DNA of 64,000 nucleotides, taken from contig JANOWJ010000043.1 in NCBI GenBank assembly GCA_031417835.1, forward strand, positions 24,454 through 88,453, in the 5' to 3' direction. The position numbers were made by a program, and so were the translations under genes. Source of the stretch: JADJLQ01 sp031417835 (GTDB lineage Bacteria; Bacteroidota; Bacteroidia; Chitinophagales; Saprospiraceae). The notes beneath the pieces were generated by a model that searched no databases, was not told the origin of the DNA, and worked only from the letters and a program-made list of their open reading frames with translations. This document shows, one piece after another, positions 62,991 through 64,000 of this stretch; position 1 is the stretch's first letter; the number at the start of each line of letters is the position of its first letter.

Positions 62991-63422
62991 TTATTGATCT
63001 AAGTGATGAATTAGGATAGAATAGAATAATTTGAGATTGCCGGGTACTTGTTCAGACGCACCCCAGATTAATTTTTTTTTGGTAGTCTTATTGGAAAATT
63101 CTATAAAGCTGTAGATGTTGCCAGGATCGTTCAATTCCATTGCAGCCAGACCTAAAAATGCATAATTGGAAAATACCTGCCTGGATTCCGCTGGTTTAAG
63201 CCTTTTAATAAACTCAAACGATTGGTGGTTTGTAATTTGTTTTTTATAAAGATCGCCACTTGCCAAAAGAGCATATCTAGTCTCAAATCCGACAAATCCG
63301 CCCCCTTTGCCAAAGTAGATAATATCTTTGGCATAAGACTCGATTTTTTTTTGTGCTATGGACGGGACTGGTTGCAGAGCCATGAAGACAATAAGGGTTA
63401 GAATCGTATAAAGAGAACGCAT
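62991..63422 (-). CDS. Small secreted hypothetical protein upstream of the M4 protease
   Basis: A 143-residue protein with a signal peptide (about 1-23, LYTILTLIVFMALQPVPSIAQ). The mature part is predicted as mixed alpha/beta with YAKDIIYFGKGGGFVGFETRY, QSFEFIKRLKPAESRQVFSNY and NIYSFIEFSNKTTKKKLIWG. I recognise no family. It ends 3 bp before the M4 protease gene and surely shares its transcript, so it may be a protease inhibitor, chaperone or partner, which is inference only. Confidence 0.65.
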   Translation of the reverse strand: MRSLYTILTLIVFMALQPVPSIAQKKIESYAKDIIYFGKGGGFVGFETRYALLASGDLYKKQITNHQSFEFIKRLKPAESRQVFSNYAFLGLAAMELNDPGNIYSFIEFSNKTTKKKLIWGASEQVPGNLKLFYSILIHHLDQ

Positions 63423-63500
63423 GTAGGTGGATATTGTATTCGATGACGCCTGATCTTTGTTAAGGGTATTAAGGACGAGTTAAATATTTATACTAATGTA

Positions 63501-63531
63501 TTGCAATTTCTATTTATTATCCTTAAATTTG
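63501..63531 (+). promoter_or_regulatory. Bacteroidota promoter (-33 TTG, -7 TAAATTTG)
   Basis: TTG at 63501-63503 and TAAATTTG at 63524-63531 are separated by 20 bases. The start at 63567 is 35 bases beyond the -7 element. Both fit the consensus, so this should drive the Cys/Met-rich secreted protein. Confidence 0.55.
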
Positions 63532-63566
63532 GATATTAGTTCACCTTTTTATAAAAAGTATAATAA

Positions 63567-63986
63567 ATGAAACAAATATTTTTGGTACTTGTTTTGGCAC
63601 TTGCCTCTACTCAATTAGTGGCCCAGAGTTGTCATGCCATGGCATCCGCTAAGGCTGGTTGTTGCTCTAAATCAGCCTCTGCAGCGATGTCAGCAGCGCT
63701 TCAATCTGGCATTGAGGTCAGAAAATCTGTAGAATCGGGCGATTTGAGTTATCACAAAAACACTTCTTGCAAGTACAGCAGTGAAGCTGCTTTTGTTGAA
63801 GTGACTTTTAATTCAAAATCAAATTCATTTGTGAATAAAGCACCTACTGCAGCTAGGTCACTGGAGGCTATGACAGTGTCTAATCATACCACTGAAATGA
63901 AGAAAATGGATTGCAGTACTATGACTAAAGCGGAGTGTGCAGAAAAAATGGCGAAAGGCGAATGCCAAGGTAAACCAAAAACTTAA
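63567..63986 (+). CDS. Cys/Met/Lys-rich small secreted protein
   Basis: A 139-residue protein with signal peptide (about 1-19, FLVLVLALASTQLVAQ). The mature part has CHAM, AKAGCCSKSA and KNTSCKYSSEAAFVEV, and a tail with KKMDCSTMTKAECAEKMAKGEC. Eight or so Cys, several Met and His give it the look of a metal-binding (copper or zinc) or disulfide-rich protein. There is no recognised family. The gene is alone with its own promoter; only 14 bases of the window follow. Repeated Cys-Met pairs suggest heavy-metal binding, as inference. Confidence 0.65.
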   Translation: MKQIFLVLVLALASTQLVAQSCHAMASAKAGCCSKSASAAMSAALQSGIEVRKSVESGDLSYHKNTSCKYSSEAAFVEVTFNSKSNSFVNKAPTAARSLEAMTVSNHTTEMKKMDCSTMTKAECAEKMAKGECQGKPKT

Positions 63987-64000
63987 CATCGCCTCTATAT

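Noticed and set aside
1..64000. CRISPR arrays, prophage, plasmid or integrase-bounded island
   Set aside because: No regularly spaced repeats, integrase, transposase with intact frame or phage structural gene were seen; the DUF1016 relic alone is not enough.

Overview
The window (about 42% GC by eye) comes from a Bacteroidota chromosome, most likely the Saprospiria or a relative. The signs are a TonB-dependent receptor with a carboxypeptidase-like N-terminal domain, an M4 protease with a type IX secretion (T9SS) C-terminal sorting domain, glutamine synthetase III, DUF2490, DUF6786, DUF1080 and DUF937 proteins, and promoters of the Bacteroidota type (-7 element TAnnTTTG). There is no plasmid, phage, CRISPR array, rRNA or recognisable tRNA.

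Region 1 (1-8.3 kb): the 3' end of a sulfatase, then an unusual stretch of decay. Between 367 and 4664 lie a GH43-like tail, a thioesterase broken by stops and frameshifts, the tail of a CoA-transferase B subunit and an unknown minus-strand relic. Intact genes sit among them: DUF2490, an ArsN2-like acetyltransferase, and four small membrane proteins in a row. An intact PcaF-like thiolase and a penicillin-acylase-family hydrolase follow.

Region 2 (8.4-16.4 kb): a nested inverted-repeat element, a DUF937 protein, a sugar-processing operon (beta-propeller GH43-like lipoprotein, DUF6786, DUF1080, YciI-like lipoprotein), a trypsin-fold protein whose nucleophile position is Arg, a DoxX protein, a membrane-bound winged-helix regulator and a divergent peptide deformylase.

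Region 3 (16.7-36.3 kb): TolC and a membrane-fusion protein without an adjacent pump, a DUF2064 nucleotidyl/glycosyltransferase-type enzyme, a phosphohexomutase, a TylF-like methyltransferase, glutamine synthetase III with a clear terminator, a radical SAM enzyme, an esterase, an atypical Nramp-fold transporter, a Gfo/Idh/MocA oxidoreductase, a broken DUF1016 gene, a TonB_C-domain protein, Smr, DUF1801, a carboxypeptidase-regulatory-like protein and a proline-iminopeptidase-like hydrolase.

Region 4 (36.5-55.5 kb): a 1122-residue fusion of ThuA, PQQ sugar dehydrogenase, PKD, cytochrome c and a CBM6-like domain; an aminotransferase; a glycan-assembly block (polytopic glycosyltransferase with TPRs, GT2-methyltransferase fusion, Dpm1-like GT2); gyrB divergent from tsaE; and a four-gene, translationally coupled cluster of planctomycete type (PSCyt1/DUF1549/DUF1553, DUF1501, TIM-barrel isomerase, and a membrane DUF2231-cytochrome-LRR protein). 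This cluster and the large fusion are the best candidates for a poorly described system; they suggest periplasmic sugar oxidation with electrons passed to c-type haem.

Region 5 (55.6-64 kb): a TonB-dependent receptor, an apparent operon of a small secreted protein, the M4/T9SS protease and a GT9 heptosyltransferase-like enzyme, and a small Cys/Met-rich secreted protein at the right edge.
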